A stretch of 64,000 nucleotides of DNA from an uncultured Paracoccaceae bacterium (GTDB taxonomy: Bacteria; Pseudomonadota; Alphaproteobacteria; Rhodobacterales; Rhodobacteraceae), in contig CANMMF010000009.1 in the NCBI GenBank assembly GCA_947498985.1, positions 159,900-223,899 of the forward strand, in the 5' to 3' direction. Position numbers and translations under genes: made by a program. The notes beneath the pieces were generated by a model. That model did not search any database. It had not been told where the DNA came from and was given only the letters and a program-made list of their open reading frames with translations. This document shows, one piece after another, positions 1 to 9,488 of the stretch; positions within the stretch are counted from its first letter, which is position 1; each line of letters opens with the position of its first letter.

Positions 1-2
1 CC

Positions 3-305
3 GCCGATATGGACGGCGCATCGCCCTTCCAGAAGTTCTGGTATCTCTCGATCCCGCAACTTCTGGGCATCCTGTCGGTGCTCTTCCTTCTGCGGTTCAT
101 CTGGACCTTTAACAAGTTCGACGACATCTTCCTGCTGACCGGCGGGAACGCGGGCACACGCACGCTGACCGTGAATGTCTACGAACAGGCCTTTGCCGTC
201 TCCAATATCGGCGCAGGTGCGGCGGTCGCTGTTGTCATCTTCATCTGCCTTCTGCTTTTCAGCTTCTTTTTCTTCCGTTTCATCAGCCGAGAGGAGGGTC
301 TCTGA
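3..305 (+). CDS. Sugar ABC transporter permease, MalF/UgpA type (5' end outside window)
   Basis: Only the C-terminal ~100 residues are present; the frame is open to the window edge. The segment begins in the cytoplasmic EAA-type coupling loop (MDGASPFQKFWYLSIPQL), which docks on the ATPase. One strongly hydrophobic segment (LGILSVLFLLRFIWTF) and a last membrane helix (AAVAVVIFICLLLFSFFFF) follow. This is the pattern of the MalF-like permease of CUT1 carbohydrate importers. The stop is followed directly by the ATG of the second permease, so the two are cotranscribed. Substrate cannot be read from the sequence. Confidence 0.85.
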   Translation, partial: ADMDGASPFQKFWYLSIPQLLGILSVLFLLRFIWTFNKFDDIFLLTGGNAGTRTLTVNVYEQAFAVSNIGAGAAVAVVIFICLLLFSFFFFRFISREEGL

Positions 306-1520
306 ATGCGCAGGCTCTGGCATGGACAAATCACGGGTCCCCTTCTGGGGATCTTCTGGACGCTCATCATCGCCACATCCGTTTCGGTCCTGATGTCCTT
401 TGGCACCGGCGACGCCTTTCGCCCGGGTCTGATCGGCAGCGTGATTGTCGGCAGTCTTGTGGGCTGGCTTTCGGTGACCTGGCGCAATGGCTGGGGGCTT
501 TCGGCGCTTGCGGCCGGGCTCGGGGTGGCGCTTGCGCTGGCCGGGATCGGACCGGTGCAGTTGGGCGCGTCCGTCAGCACAATGGCCGGCGGCGTGGCCT
601 ATATCATGCTGGGCCTCGGCGCCGGCATCCCTGTCGTCTATTTCATGGCCAACGCGCCAAAGGACAGCCTCACCCGGCACGAGTTCGAGGACTCGGTCAT
701 CCGTTTTCTCACCGGCTTTGGCTACATCTTCTTCGTCGCCATCGTGCTCATCCCGTTTTACGTGATGGTCATGACGAGCCTGAAGAACCAGGCCGAACTG
801 ATGGCGAACCCGCTCGATTTCACCATCGATCTGGATCAGGGCACGGCGCTTTTCCGCAGCTATATCGAGCTCTTCCGGGATTTCAACTTCGGTAACTATC
901 TCTGGACGTCGTTCTTCGTCTCGGTTCTGACCGTCATCATCACGCTGCTCTTTTCGATCCCCGGTGCCTATGCCGTTGCGCGACTGAGGTTTCAGGGGCA
1001 GACGGCGTTCTCGCGCTCGATCCTGCTGATCTACATGGTGCCGCTCATCGTGCTCGCCCTGCCGATCTACATCGCGTTCTCGCAGGTCGGGCTCAGGAAC
1101 ACGATCTTCGGGATCATTCTGATCTACCCGGTCACGACCATCCCCGTGGCGCTTTACATGCTGCAGGGCTATTTCCGCGGGCTGCCCGCTGAGGTCGAGG
1201 AAGCCGGGCTGATGGACGGGCTGTCGCGCCTTGCCGTGATCTGGAAAATCACCCTGCCTCTGTCGCTTCCCGCGCTCGCGTCGGTGTCGCTTTATGTCTT
1301 CATGATCGCCTGGAACGAGTTCCTTCTGGCCTTCATGCTTCTGGACGATCCATCGAAATTCACGCTGACCCGCGGCATCGCAAGCCTCAACTCGTCGGAG
1401 ATCCCGCGCCAGCACCTGATGGCCGGATCGGTGATCGCAACAGTGCCGATCATGGCGCTTTTCCTTGGCCTTGAGCGGTTCATGACCGGCGGGCTGACAG
1501 CTGGATCGGTGAAAGGATGA
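306..1520 (+). CDS. Sugar ABC transporter permease, MalG type, with long N-terminal membrane extension
   Basis: Inner-membrane permease of a CUT1-type carbohydrate importer. The MalG-like core occupies roughly residues 130-404 and includes an EAA loop (EVEEAGLMDGLSRLAVIW) near residues 297-315. MalG proteins are usually about 280 residues; this one has 404. The extra ~125 residues at the N terminus form several more hydrophobic segments. The start lies directly after the stop of the upstream permease, and the last codons overlap the glycosidase start by 4 bp (ATGA), which indicates a tightly coupled operon with the downstream GH63-like enzyme and ATPase. Confidence 0.88.
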   Translation: MRRLWHGQITGPLLGIFWTLIIATSVSVLMSFGTGDAFRPGLIGSVIVGSLVGWLSVTWRNGWGLSALAAGLGVALALAGIGPVQLGASVSTMAGGVAYIMLGLGAGIPVVYFMANAPKDSLTRHEFEDSVIRFLTGFGYIFFVAIVLIPFYVMVMTSLKNQAELMANPLDFTIDLDQGTALFRSYIELFRDFNFGNYLWTSFFVSVLTVIITLLFSIPGAYAVARLRFQGQTAFSRSILLIYMVPLIVLALPIYIAFSQVGLRNTIFGIILIYPVTTIPVALYMLQGYFRGLPAEVEEAGLMDGLSRLAVIWKITLPLSLPALASVSLYVFMIAWNEFLLAFMLLDDPSKFTLTRGIASLNSSEIPRQHLMAGSVIATVPIMALFLGLERFMTGGLTAGSVKG

Positions 1521-2785
1521 ACGTCATGTCACGCCAACAGGATCGAGACAACGAAGCCCGCGCCATTCTGACCGGCAATGATCGCGGCGGCTATACCGTG
1601 CCCACGGACGGGCTCTATCCCTATCAGTGGAACTGGGATTCGGCCTTTGCGGCGTTCGGGTTTTCGACCTTCGACGTCTCGCGCGCCTGGGACGAGGTTG
1701 AAACGCTGTTCTCCGGCCAGTGGTCAAACGGGATGGTGCCGCATATCCTCTTTCACAAGCCCGATCCGGGGTATTTCCCGGGGCCGGATGTCTGGGGATG
1801 CGACGGGCCGATCCCGTCTTCGGGGATCAGCCAGCCCCCGGTCGCCGCGAGCTTCATCCGGCGGATCTGGGAGACCGACCGCGCCACCGGACACGCCCGG
1901 CTGCAGGCCCTTGTGCCGAAGCTGGCCGATTGGCATCGCTGGTTCATGGACTGGCGCACGGACGATCAGGACGCCGTCTGCGTCACCCATCCATGGGAAT
2001 CCGGTCGCGACAATGCGCCCGATTGGGACGGTGCGATGTCCGCGATCGATCCCGACGGCGTTGGGGACTATCAACGCCGCGACCTCGGCCATGTGGATGC
2101 GGCCATGCGCCCCACCAAGGAGGATTACGACCGCTACATCTGGCTGGTTCAGCGCGGACGGCGGCTGGGCTGGGACGAGGCGGCGATGGCCCGCGATGTC
2201 CCTCTCAAGGTCGCCGATCCGACGATGACATTCATCCTTTTGCGCGCAAATCGCGACCTGCGCGCAATGGCCGAAGAGATCGGTCAGTCAACCTCCGAGA
2301 TCGACGCCTGGATCCGGCGTCTTGAGGCCGGTGCGGCGTCGCTCTGGCACGAAAGCTCTGCCGCCTTCACCGCCCGCGATGCCGTGGATGGCGGCCAGGA
2401 GGATGACGTGTCGAACGCGTCTTTCCTCTGCTGGTATGGTGGTCTGGCGGCCCCTGAGGCCCTGGCGACCTACGACCGGATCAGCGAAGAGGTGACCTAC
2501 GGCGTTCCGAGCTATGACCCGCATGGCCCGGATTTCAATCCCAGACGCTATTGGCGCGGGCCGACCTGGCCGATGCTCAACATGCTGATCGCCACCGGTC
2601 TTGCCGAACAGGGCCACGCGGACCGGGCCGAAGCGCTTCGCGAGAGCACGGCAAAGCTCATCGCGGAACACGGGTTCTGGGAATATTTCAACCCGCTCGA
2701 CGGCACCCCCGCGGGCGGCAAACGCTTTACCTGGACCGCAGCGATCTGGCTCGGCTGGGCAAGCCCGAGCGCGAGGAAAGACTGA
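1517..2785 (+). CDS. GH63/MGH1-like glycoside hydrolase
   Basis: Predicted cytoplasmic (alpha/alpha)6-barrel glycosidase of the GH63/mannosylglycerate-hydrolase-like group, 422 residues, no signal peptide. Family-like aromatic motifs are visible: YQWNWDSAF near residue 36, NGMVPHI near 73, HPWESGRDN near 158 and [14 protein letters not shown] near 342. The gene overlaps both neighbours (ATGA upstream, TGATG downstream) and lies between permeases and ATPase of an importer. The inference is that it hydrolyses the imported glycoside, possibly a compatible-solute-type compound such as glucosyl- or mannosylglycerate. The exact substrate is a guess. Confidence 0.75.
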   Translation: MNVMSRQQDRDNEARAILTGNDRGGYTVPTDGLYPYQWNWDSAFAAFGFSTFDVSRAWDEVETLFSGQWSNGMVPHILFHKPDPGYFPGPDVWGCDGPIPSSGISQPPVAASFIRRIWETDRATGHARLQALVPKLADWHRWFMDWRTDDQDAVCVTHPWESGRDNAPDWDGAMSAIDPDGVGDYQRRDLGHVDAAMRPTKEDYDRYIWLVQRGRRLGWDEAAMARDVPLKVADPTMTFILLRANRDLRAMAEEIGQSTSEIDAWIRRLEAGAASLWHESSAAFTARDAVDGGQEDDVSNASFLCWYGGLAAPEALATYDRISEEVTYGVPSYDPHGPDFNPRRYWRGPTWPMLNMLIATGLAEQGHADRAEALRESTAKLIAEHGFWEYFNPLDGTPAGGKRFTWTAAIWLGWASPSARKD

Positions 2786-3843
2786 TGGGCGCGATCCAAC
2801 TCAAGGCGGTCGAGAAATGGTTTGGCGACCTTCAGGTCATCAAGGGTGTCGACCTCGACATCTCTGACGGCGAGTTTGTCATCTTCGTTGGCCCGTCCGG
2901 TTGCGGAAAATCGACGCTTCTTCGGATGATCGGCGGGCTTGAAGAGACCTCGCGCGGGGAACTTCTCATCGATGGCCGCGATGTGACCTCGGAGCCACCG
3001 GCCCGGCGCGGGCTCACCATGGTGTTCCAGTCCTACGCGCTCTATCCGCATATGTCGGTGGCCGACAATATGGGGTTTTCGCTCAAGACCGCGGGCGCGC
3101 CGAAAGCGGAGATCGACGAGAAGGTCAATGAGGCCGCACGGGTTCTCAAGCTCGAGCCCTATCTCGACCGCCGGCCAAAAGCGCTTTCGGGTGGTCAGCG
3201 CCAGCGCGTCGCCATCGGCCGCTCGATCGTGCGGGATCCGACGGCGTTTCTGTTCGATGAGCCGCTGTCAAATCTCGACGCGGCCCTCCGGGTCGAGATG
3301 CGTTACGAGATCGCCAAGCTGCACCAGACCCTCAAGCGCACGATGATCTACGTCACCCATGACCAGGTCGAGGCGATGACGCTGGCCGACCGCATCGTGG
3401 TGCTTGAGTTCGGCACGATCGCCCAGGTCGGCAGCCCGCGCGAGCTTTATGAGCGACCCGCAAACCTGTTTGTCGCCCAGTTCATCGGCAGTCCCAAGAT
3501 GAACGTCGTGCCCTGCCAGACCACGGGCGCCGCCTACACTCTCGAGGGCGGGCGCGGTGGCGCGTATGGCGGCGACCAGCCTGCGGTCAAAATCGGGATC
3601 CGGCCCGAACACATCACGCTGGGGGCGCCCGGAAGCGGTCAGTGCGACGGCATCATCGACGTGCTCGAATACCTCGGGTCCGACACGTTTGTCATCGTCG
3701 ACGCGGGCCCTCTCGGTCAGTTTACGGTGCGCTCGGACGGCAATGTGCGCCTGACCTCCGGCGAGGCCGTCGGGCTGACATTTGCCGAGGAGAACCTCCA
3801 TTTCTTCGATGCAAACGACCAGTCGGTGAAACACGGCCGCTGA
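2785..3843 (+). CDS. ABC transporter ATP-binding protein, UgpC/MalK type
   Basis: Cytoplasmic ATPase (352 aa) powering the importer encoded just upstream. Walker [10 protein letters not shown]-loop VFQSYAL, signature LSGGQRQR, Walker [12 protein letters not shown] and H-loop VTHDQ are all intact. A C-terminal TOBE-like regulatory domain follows (about residues 235-352). The start is the ATG that overlaps the glycosidase stop (TGATG). MalK/UgpC-type ATPases often serve CUT1 importers, which fits the two permeases. No substrate-binding protein gene is in view; it would lie upstream of the window. Confidence 0.92.
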   Translation: MGAIQLKAVEKWFGDLQVIKGVDLDISDGEFVIFVGPSGCGKSTLLRMIGGLEETSRGELLIDGRDVTSEPPARRGLTMVFQSYALYPHMSVADNMGFSLKTAGAPKAEIDEKVNEAARVLKLEPYLDRRPKALSGGQRQRVAIGRSIVRDPTAFLFDEPLSNLDAALRVEMRYEIAKLHQTLKRTMIYVTHDQVEAMTLADRIVVLEFGTIAQVGSPRELYERPANLFVAQFIGSPKMNVVPCQTTGAAYTLEGGRGGAYGGDQPAVKIGIRPEHITLGAPGSGQCDGIIDVLEYLGSDTFVIVDAGPLGQFTVRSDGNVRLTSGEAVGLTFAEENLHFFDANDQSVKHGR

Positions 3844-4007
3844 GCGTGGCCGGGCCTTTGGTTTCGTCCTCGTGAGAGGTGTGATGGGTCGGGTTATTTG
3901 GCAGCGGAAGGATCTCTCGCCTGTCACCGATACGCGTCGTCTTCAAACTTCACGCCGTGCCCTGAAGCCAATTGCGGCCGATACGCTACTGTCCGGAGGC
4001 GTGGTGT

Positions 4008-4400
4008 ACCGCCCGCCGCGACATGATGGTCGAGGCCTGCGCCCAGATCGAGCAGAATGAGACCGGCTCATCCTCAGAGAGCATCGAGCAGCTTCAACTG
4101 GCCTTGGAGACGAGCGAGATCGCGGTCGCCAAGATGACGGCCAAGCTGCGTCTTCCCGAGGAAGACCCAAAGACAAACCCAAGCGCCACCCCATCCCCGA
4201 TCATATCCCGCGTATGGAAGTCGAGTTGACCACTGGCGACGATGATTGTCCCCAGAGCGGTGGTGGACCGCGCCGCCTCGGTGAAGATGCTGCCGAAGAA
4301 CTGGAATATGCGCCGGGCCGCTTCATCGTGAATCGTATCGTGCGACTGCGCTTCGCCTGTTCAGGTTGTGAAGCCTTCCGCCGGAGCCGAGGTTGGGGGA
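4008..4400 (+). pseudogene. IS66-family transposase (TnpC) remnant, frameshifted
   Basis: Two overlapping frames together give an IS66 transposase N-terminal region. The first (about 4024-4180) has the charged coiled-coil-like stretch found before the zinc-finger. The second (from about 4180) reads KRHPIPDHIPR, then a CPQSGGG segment, then RRLGEDAAEELEYAPGRF and FACSGCEAF, which matches the conserved IS66 zinc-binding and linker region. The frame changes near 4180. The catalytic DDE part is missing. No intact terminal repeats were found. It separates the sugar importer operon from the Crp/Fnr-like gene; nothing else convincing lies in 3844-4595. Confidence 0.75.
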
Positions 4401-4595
4401 CGCCTCGTCTTCTTGAGCGAGAGAGAGTTTTCCGCGACAGTCCGCGACGAGTTGGGGGACATATTGGGCGAAAACGGCCGAGACTAATAAGAATTTGAAT
4501 CAATACAGACGGATAGAAAGCAATAGTGGCGGTGGGAACGGGACTGCGGTCGAACTTTCTCTAGCCCGTATGTTGTTGCAAATTATGCCAGTTCT

Positions 4596-5177
4596 CTATT
4601 CCCCACCCGGATTTCGCAGTCGGCTTAGCGTCACGGGGGTCATCCCCAAGAAGGATGATATCTGACCGTGATTGAACAGGGTTTCATGATCGGGATAGCA
4701 GCTGCGAAACCACTCAAGCCTCTCTTTGGCTTTGAGTGCGGCGAGGCTCCATTCCCGACTTGTCTTGCGCGCCAGTTCGGCACGCAGGACAGCATTGCCC
4801 CAAGCCTCGATGGCTGGAGACCCACGCATCAGGTCCAGCAGAACCGCAGCGTCCACTGAAGCGGCGCGTCCGTCCGTCTCTGCCCTCAGACTGACAAGGG
4901 ACGTGGCCCCGGCCGTACGAGCCAAATTGGGCGTGATCACGCACGGTCCGACATAAAAGCCTACACAAACTTCGCGCCCTTCAGCGTCACCGATCAGACT
5001 GACCATCTTCCCGGACAGCAAGATGTATTCCTTGCCATCCGGATCACCCTGCCGCGCGAGGTGCTGGGCCTTCGCGAGACTTCTGGCCTCGAATGCTCCG
5101 GCCAATTCGTGAGCCTCGGCAGTCGCCAACTGACCAAAAATCCGTGGGTCCCGTTCGAAGCTGCCTAGGCTCTGCAT
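4596..5177 (-). CDS. Crp/Fnr-family transcriptional regulator
   Basis: Predicted DNA-binding regulator of 193 aa. Residues ~15-110 look like a cyclic-nucleotide-binding beta-roll (KEYILLSGKMVSLIGDAEGREVCVGFYVGP). The C-terminal part ends in a short helix-turn-helix (HGQISSFLGMTPVTLSRLR), as in YeiL-like Crp/Fnr members. No Fnr-type cysteine cluster is seen. I chose the ATG at 5177 because a GGAG stands about 9 bases upstream; a TTG at 5204 is possible but lacks this. It is transcribed divergently from the membrane protein at 5268 and may control it. Confidence 0.75.
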   Translation of the reverse strand: MQSLGSFERDPRIFGQLATAEAHELAGAFEARSLAKAQHLARQGDPDGKEYILLSGKMVSLIGDAEGREVCVGFYVGPCVITPNLARTAGATSLVSLRAETDGRAASVDAAVLLDLMRGSPAIEAWGNAVLRAELARKTSREWSLAALKAKERLEWFRSCYPDHETLFNHGQISSFLGMTPVTLSRLRNPGGE

Positions 5178-5267
5178 GTCTGACGCTCCGTTAACAAATG
5201 ACAATGCCTCGCTCGCAAGGTGCCCCTAACCAACACTCATATCCCAAACGCAACAGGAGTTCTTCAC

Positions 5268-5804
5268 ATGAAAATCGGACACAGCGGCAAGGCGGCAATC
5301 CTATTCGGACTGAGCGCCATGATCGTTTATCTTCTGATGGTACTGGGAACGCTCAAACACCTGAGCGATCTCGCGATGGTCTTGCCGTTCGATCTACGAC
5401 CCACAGGGTACTCACAGGCCGATGCCGCAGGACTGTTGGAAGCGCTCGGCGAGGCCGGACGCCAATATTATCTCATGCGGCAAATTCCTCTGGACACGCT
5501 CTACCCGGCATTGCTGGCGCTGACCCTTATATCGACGCTGAGATGGCGTGCCGCGAGGTCTGGGCCGACTGTGATGACCCGGATCGGCGGACCTTTGGCA
5601 GTCATGGCTGCGGCCTTCGACTATCTCGAAAACCTCGGGATCGTCTTTATGCTTCTGGTCGGAGCGGAGCCGTACCCCATGCTGATACACGCAGCAAGCA
5701 TGGCAAGCATTCTGAAATCTGCTTTGACGACAGCTGCCATACTCGCTGTCTTCGCAACGCTGGTGCCGATCTTGTTTCAGCGATTTCTTGTCAGCGTCCG
5801 CTGA
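5268..5804 (+). CDS. Four-helix membrane protein of unknown function
   Basis: I do not recognise this 178-aa protein. It has four predicted membrane segments: AAILFGLSAMIVYLLMVLG, LYPALLALTLIS, a weaker one near PLAVMAAAFDYLENLGIVFMLL, and LTTAAILAVFATLVPILF. The ATG at 5268 is preceded by AGGAG at good spacing; an earlier in-frame ATG at 5220 lacks a ribosome site. It is divergent from the Crp/Fnr-like regulator, with about 90 bp between the starts, which suggests shared regulation. Confidence 0.7.
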   Translation: MKIGHSGKAAILFGLSAMIVYLLMVLGTLKHLSDLAMVLPFDLRPTGYSQADAAGLLEALGEAGRQYYLMRQIPLDTLYPALLALTLISTLRWRAARSGPTVMTRIGGPLAVMAAAFDYLENLGIVFMLLVGAEPYPMLIHAASMASILKSALTTAAILAVFATLVPILFQRFLVSVR

Positions 5805-5905
5805 AATCCGTGCGCCGCTCGAGCGGGAACTCGCATAGGAGATCGACGAAGAGCCGGACCCGCCGCACGCGGCGCAGATCGCCATGCACCCGCACCCATG
5901 TCGAG
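5791..5905 (-). pseudogene. LysR-type regulator C-terminal remnant
   Basis: On the minus strand a short frame reads WVRVHGDLRRVRRVRLFVDLL and ends at a stop near 5791. This is the typical last helix of LysR-family effector domains (consensus W..vHrdLr...Rvra..dfl). A stop codon appears in frame just upstream and no HTH part is present. It is a decayed gene end. The rest of the gap 5906-6158 shows no feature I can support. Confidence 0.5.
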
Positions 5906-6158
5906 CGCTCTTGTCACGGTCGGTGGCGGGTCCTCCGGGCTGGACGATCAAACCTGCAGGCTGCGATCGTGATCGCCGAAACAGCATCTTGCCCCTTGCA
6001 TCCGATCTACAAGGGTCAAGGCTGGCGGGCTTTGGCGACCCGACAACGGGCCCCGCGTCCATCAAAAAGGGGCGGCAGAGCGTTGGCTATCCTGCCTCTG
6101 TTCGAGGCCGCATCCACATCCTATTGTGCCTTCAAACCACGGAATTTGAGCAACCAAA

Positions 6159-7184
6159 ATGACCGAAGAGACAATGGCGGCGGGTTTTGCGGCGTCCTTT
6201 GCGGACTATGCCTGCGACAAAGGGGCAAAGCGCCATGTCTTGCTGGCAGAGTGCGGCCTGACCGACGACGACTTGTCCGATCAGGACAACCGCATTCCTC
6301 GGGCAGCCTATCAGGCGATTATCGCCGCCGCGATCCAGCAGACGGGGGACACCGCCTTGTTGCTGCGGCACACGTTGGAAACGCCGCTGGAGACGATGTC
6401 GGTTGTCGGTCAGATCGTCCACACATCGGCGTCGCTGCGCCACTCGCTTGAGCAGCTTAATCGCTATCTGCACCTGATGGGCGATACCGAATTGCCTCCG
6501 GGCACGGACCGGTTTGAACTGCTGAAGACCACCGAAGGGCTTTGGATTGTTGATCACCTGATCTTGCCCCCGGACATGGCGTTTTGGTCCGAGGTGTCCT
6601 TTGCGCGCTTTATCAGCGAGTTCCGCAGGTCCTTTCCGGGTGCGACATTCGAGGTCGGTTTGGAGGTTACCTATCCGCCGCCGCCCCATGTTGACCAGTA
6701 TCCTGAGCTGTTCCGCGTGCCCGTGGAGTTCAGCGCCAAGCGCAATGCCCTCCGGATCGATTCGGTGTGGGACAGCCCCGAGACCCGGTTCGAGCCGGGC
6801 AATGCTTATGCCTTTGGCATTTTCACGCGCCACGCCGATGAGATGCTTGCGAAGTTACAGGCGGACACATCGATCCGTGCGCAGATCGAAACACAGATCT
6901 TGCCCCGGCTCCACGAAGGCTCGATTTCGATGGACAAGGTGGCCAGAAACCTCGCGATGAGCCGCCAGACGCTATACCGGCGGCTCAAGGACGAAGGCAT
7001 CACATTCGCGGAGATCCACGATGATCTGCGTCAACGCATGGCGGTGGAATACCTGAAAGGGCAGAAGGTCACGGTTAATGAAACCGCCTATCTGCTGGGG
7101 TTTTCCGAGGCCTCGTCCTTCGTGCGCGCCTTCAAGCGGTGGACGGGGCTCAGCCCGACTGCGTATCTCAATCAGGCCGCCTGA
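6159..7184 (+). CDS. AraC-family transcriptional regulator
   Basis: 341-aa regulator. The N-terminal ~200 residues look like the 'arabinose-binding' domain of the OruR/ArgR-like AraC subgroup. The C-terminal ~100 residues carry two helix-turn-helices (VARNLAMSRQTLYRRLKDEG and VNETAYLLGFSEASSFVRAF) followed by the AraC signature KRWTGLSPTAYL. It precedes the same-strand operon from 7291 to about 12050, separated by about 105 bp, and is the natural candidate regulator for it. The effector is unknown. Confidence 0.88.
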   Translation: MTEETMAAGFAASFADYACDKGAKRHVLLAECGLTDDDLSDQDNRIPRAAYQAIIAAAIQQTGDTALLLRHTLETPLETMSVVGQIVHTSASLRHSLEQLNRYLHLMGDTELPPGTDRFELLKTTEGLWIVDHLILPPDMAFWSEVSFARFISEFRRSFPGATFEVGLEVTYPPPPHVDQYPELFRVPVEFSAKRNALRIDSVWDSPETRFEPGNAYAFGIFTRHADEMLAKLQADTSIRAQIETQILPRLHEGSISMDKVARNLAMSRQTLYRRLKDEGITFAEIHDDLRQRMAVEYLKGQKVTVNETAYLLGFSEASSFVRAFKRWTGLSPTAYLNQAA

Positions 7185-7290
7185 CGGCACTCTGTTACCA
7201 AGTGTCAATGCGTTGATGCCTGCGGTCATGCCCAGAGTCCCCGGGCCCAGTTATCTGCCTTCTCGACATTGAAACGAGAAAGGTCAGACA

Positions 7291-7656
7291 ATGAAACCGC
7301 AACTTGTTCTTCCGGCCGCCGGGCTCGCCTTGGTGGCGGCCTGTGCCGATCATGGCGCAAACTACGAACCGATCCTCGATGGCGCGCCGACCCGGGCCTA
7401 TCGGGCCGACCTGGCCGCTTGCCAGACCCTGGCCCGCAATCAAAACCAGTTCGATCACGAAACCGCCGGGGCGGCCGTCCTTGGCGCCGGGGTCGGGGCC
7501 GCTTTGGGGGCCGCTGATGACGATGGCGACGCCCTCGGCGGTGCGGTCGTTGGTGCGCTTGCAGGTGGGATGTCCGGCGCGGTGGACGCCGGTGAGCGGC
7601 GCGAAGCCATTGTCATCGAATGCCTGCGTGGCCGCGGCCACCGGGTCGTTGGTTGA
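7291..7656 (+). CDS. Glycine-zipper small lipoprotein-like protein
   Basis: 121-aa protein with a lipoprotein-like signal (LALVAAC; Cys about residue 20) and a glycine-zipper region (AGAAVLGAGVGAALGAA and LGGAVVGALAGGMSGAV), the pattern of YMGG-like or SLY-type outer membrane lipoproteins. Two further cysteines (ACQTL, ECLRG) lie in the mature part. It is the first gene of the run downstream of the AraC regulator. Likely envelope-associated; exact role unknown. Confidence 0.75.
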   Translation: MKPQLVLPAAGLALVAACADHGANYEPILDGAPTRAYRADLAACQTLARNQNQFDHETAGAAVLGAGVGAALGAADDDGDALGGAVVGALAGGMSGAVDAGERREAIVIECLRGRGHRVVG

Positions 7657-7666
7657 GGGCACTGCG

Positions 7667-7897
7667 ATGACACAAATCCTTCATCTGCGTGCTCGGCGGT
7701 TTCACGCCCTGCACGATCTCCTCACCGGTGGTTCGCATCCAAAGTCGCTCAGTTTTGGCGCGTTTCCGGATTATCTGTCGCGAGATGTGGGCTTGCCAGA
7801 AAGGACCCCACAGGACCGGCACATCAGCGATCCGGGCCTTCCCTTCTTTTTCGGTAGATCGTGGGGTCAGCGATCCACGGCAGGACAATCGCTATGA
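7667..7897 (+). CDS. Small protein of unknown function (76 aa)
   Basis: Unrecognised protein starting MTQILHLRARRFHALHDLL. Support comes from position. It begins 10 bp after the lipoprotein stop with GAGGGC upstream, and its stop overlaps the next gene's start as ATGA (ATG 7894), which is typical of translational coupling. The composition is basic and proline-rich towards the end (FGRSWGQRSTAGQ). It could also be just a leader open frame in the gap between the two genes. Confidence 0.45.
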   Translation: MTQILHLRARRFHALHDLLTGGSHPKSLSFGAFPDYLSRDVGLPERTPQDRHISDPGLPFFFGRSWGQRSTAGQSL

Positions 7898-8787
7898 AAC
7901 GCGTCTTCATTGCTGGCGCGACGGGATATTTGGGACGCTATCTTTGCGCCGAGTATCAGCGGCGGGGGTGGTATGTGATCGCCCTTGTCCGCAAGGCGCC
8001 TCAGGGCGCGCCAATCGCAGCGGACCAGTTGGTTGAGGCCCAAGCCACCGATCCCCAAACGCTTCCGGGCATTATGGCTGGAGCCGACCTGGTCGTCTCG
8101 AGCCTTGGTATCACCCGGCAGGGGGATGGGCTGACCTATTGGGACGTCGACTATCAGGCGAACCTCAACCTGCTGCATGAGGCAGAGCGGGCGGGCGTTG
8201 CACGTTTTGCCTATGTGCATGTTCTGCGCGCCGAAGACATGGCGCAGGTGCCTCTGGTTGCCGCCAAATCCGCCTTTGTCGCGGAACTCGAGCGTTCTCA
8301 GGTCGCAGCAACGGTGATCGCTCCGACGGGGTATTTCTCAGACATGGATGATTTCTTGACGATGGCGCGGTCCGGGCGGGTCTGGTTGCTCGGCGACGGG
8401 AGCAAACGGATCAACCCGATCGATGGCGCAGATTTGGCCTCGGCCGTGGCGGACGCCGCCGAGGCAGGTATTGCCCGGCAGGATGTGGGCGGGCCCGACA
8501 TCCTGACCCACCGGGAGTTGGCGGAACTGGCCTTTGCCAGCCTTGGCAAACTGCCGAAGATCATCTGTTTGCCGGACATTTTTCGACGGATCGCCCTGCG
8601 CCTATTGCCAAGCGTTTCGCCCCGCCGCGTCAGCGGGCCTGCCTGCTTTTTCCTCAGCGCCATGGCGCTGGACATGGTCGGCACGCCCACCGGCAAAAAG
8701 CGCCTGAAAGATCACTTCACATCCAAACTTGCCGCCACGCGGACGGCAAGCCTCCACCACATTTCACCCAAAGGAAAAACATCATGA
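7894..8787 (+). CDS. Atypical SDR / NAD(P)-binding epimerase-like protein
   Basis: 297-aa cytoplasmic protein starting MKRVFIAGATGYLGRYL, a classic NAD(P)-binding Rossmann glycine motif of extended or atypical SDRs (NmrA/epimerase-like). No YxxxK catalytic pair stands out, as in many atypical SDRs. The ATG at 7894 was chosen because the motif starts at residue 4 and the codon overlaps the upstream stop. The last codons overlap the next gene (start 8784). Substrate unknown. Confidence 0.8.
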   Translation: MKRVFIAGATGYLGRYLCAEYQRRGWYVIALVRKAPQGAPIAADQLVEAQATDPQTLPGIMAGADLVVSSLGITRQGDGLTYWDVDYQANLNLLHEAERAGVARFAYVHVLRAEDMAQVPLVAAKSAFVAELERSQVAATVIAPTGYFSDMDDFLTMARSGRVWLLGDGSKRINPIDGADLASAVADAAEAGIARQDVGGPDILTHRELAELAFASLGKLPKIICLPDIFRRIALRLLPSVSPRRVSGPACFFLSAMALDMVGTPTGKKRLKDHFTSKLAATRTASLHHISPKGKTS

Positions 8788-9485
8788 CCTTGCAACGCAT
8801 TGGCGGGATCGCCGCCTTGATCTGTGCAGGAACCTACATCTTTGGCTTCGTTCTACTTGTGACTGTCATGGCCGAGATGGGGTTCGGAACAAACGACATT
8901 GACGCGGACACCGTGGTCCGGGCGACAGTGGAAGACCCGGCGATCATGATCACTTGGAACACCGTCATCTACATCGTCAACGCGATGGCGCTGACCTTGC
9001 TCGTGGTCGCCCTCGCTGCCCGCATCAAGGTCGCATCGCCTGACTGGGGCAGCACCGCGCTGGCCTTCGGCCTGATCTGGACAACGCTTGTTCTTGGCGC
9101 GGGCATGATCGCCAATGTCGCCACGGAACGGGTGATGGCGCTGGCGCCCACCGACTTTGAGCGGGCGGTTCAGACATGGGAAGCCTTGCACGCGGTGGAA
9201 CTTGGCCTCGGCGGCGGGAATGAAATTGCCGGCGGCGTCTGGATCTTCTGCGTGAGCCTTGCGGGCGTCATCTACAGTGCCTTTGGCAAGGTTGTCACTG
9301 CGCTGGGGCTGCTGACTGGCCTCGGCGGGCTGCTGACGATCCTGCCTCCCCTGGGCGAGGTTGCCGGTGCGGCATTCGGCCTTGGCGCAATCGCCTGGTT
9401 CATCGCGGTTGGTCTGGCGCTTTTGCTGAAGCGTGACGCAACAGCGCCGCAGGCGGCCTTATCACACGCCGCGAAAGGGATTTGA
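8784..9485 (+). CDS. Multi-pass membrane protein, unknown function
   Basis: 233 aa with about six hydrophobic helices: IAALICAGTYIFGFVLLVTV at the N terminus, TVIYIVNAMALTLLVVAL, TALAFGLIWTTLVLGAGMI, IAGGVWIFCVSLAGVIY, GLLTGLGGLLTIL and GLGAIAWFIAVGLALLL. The topology resembles DUF4386-like proteins, but I cannot assign it firmly. It overlaps the SDR gene by 4 bp and is followed 3 bp later by the beta-lactamase-like gene, so all are cotranscribed. Confidence 0.7.
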   Translation: MTLQRIGGIAALICAGTYIFGFVLLVTVMAEMGFGTNDIDADTVVRATVEDPAIMITWNTVIYIVNAMALTLLVVALAARIKVASPDWGSTALAFGLIWTTLVLGAGMIANVATERVMALAPTDFERAVQTWEALHAVELGLGGGNEIAGGVWIFCVSLAGVIYSAFGKVVTALGLLTGLGGLLTILPPLGEVAGAAFGLGAIAWFIAVGLALLLKRDATAPQAALSHAAKGI

Positions 9486-9488
9486 CCA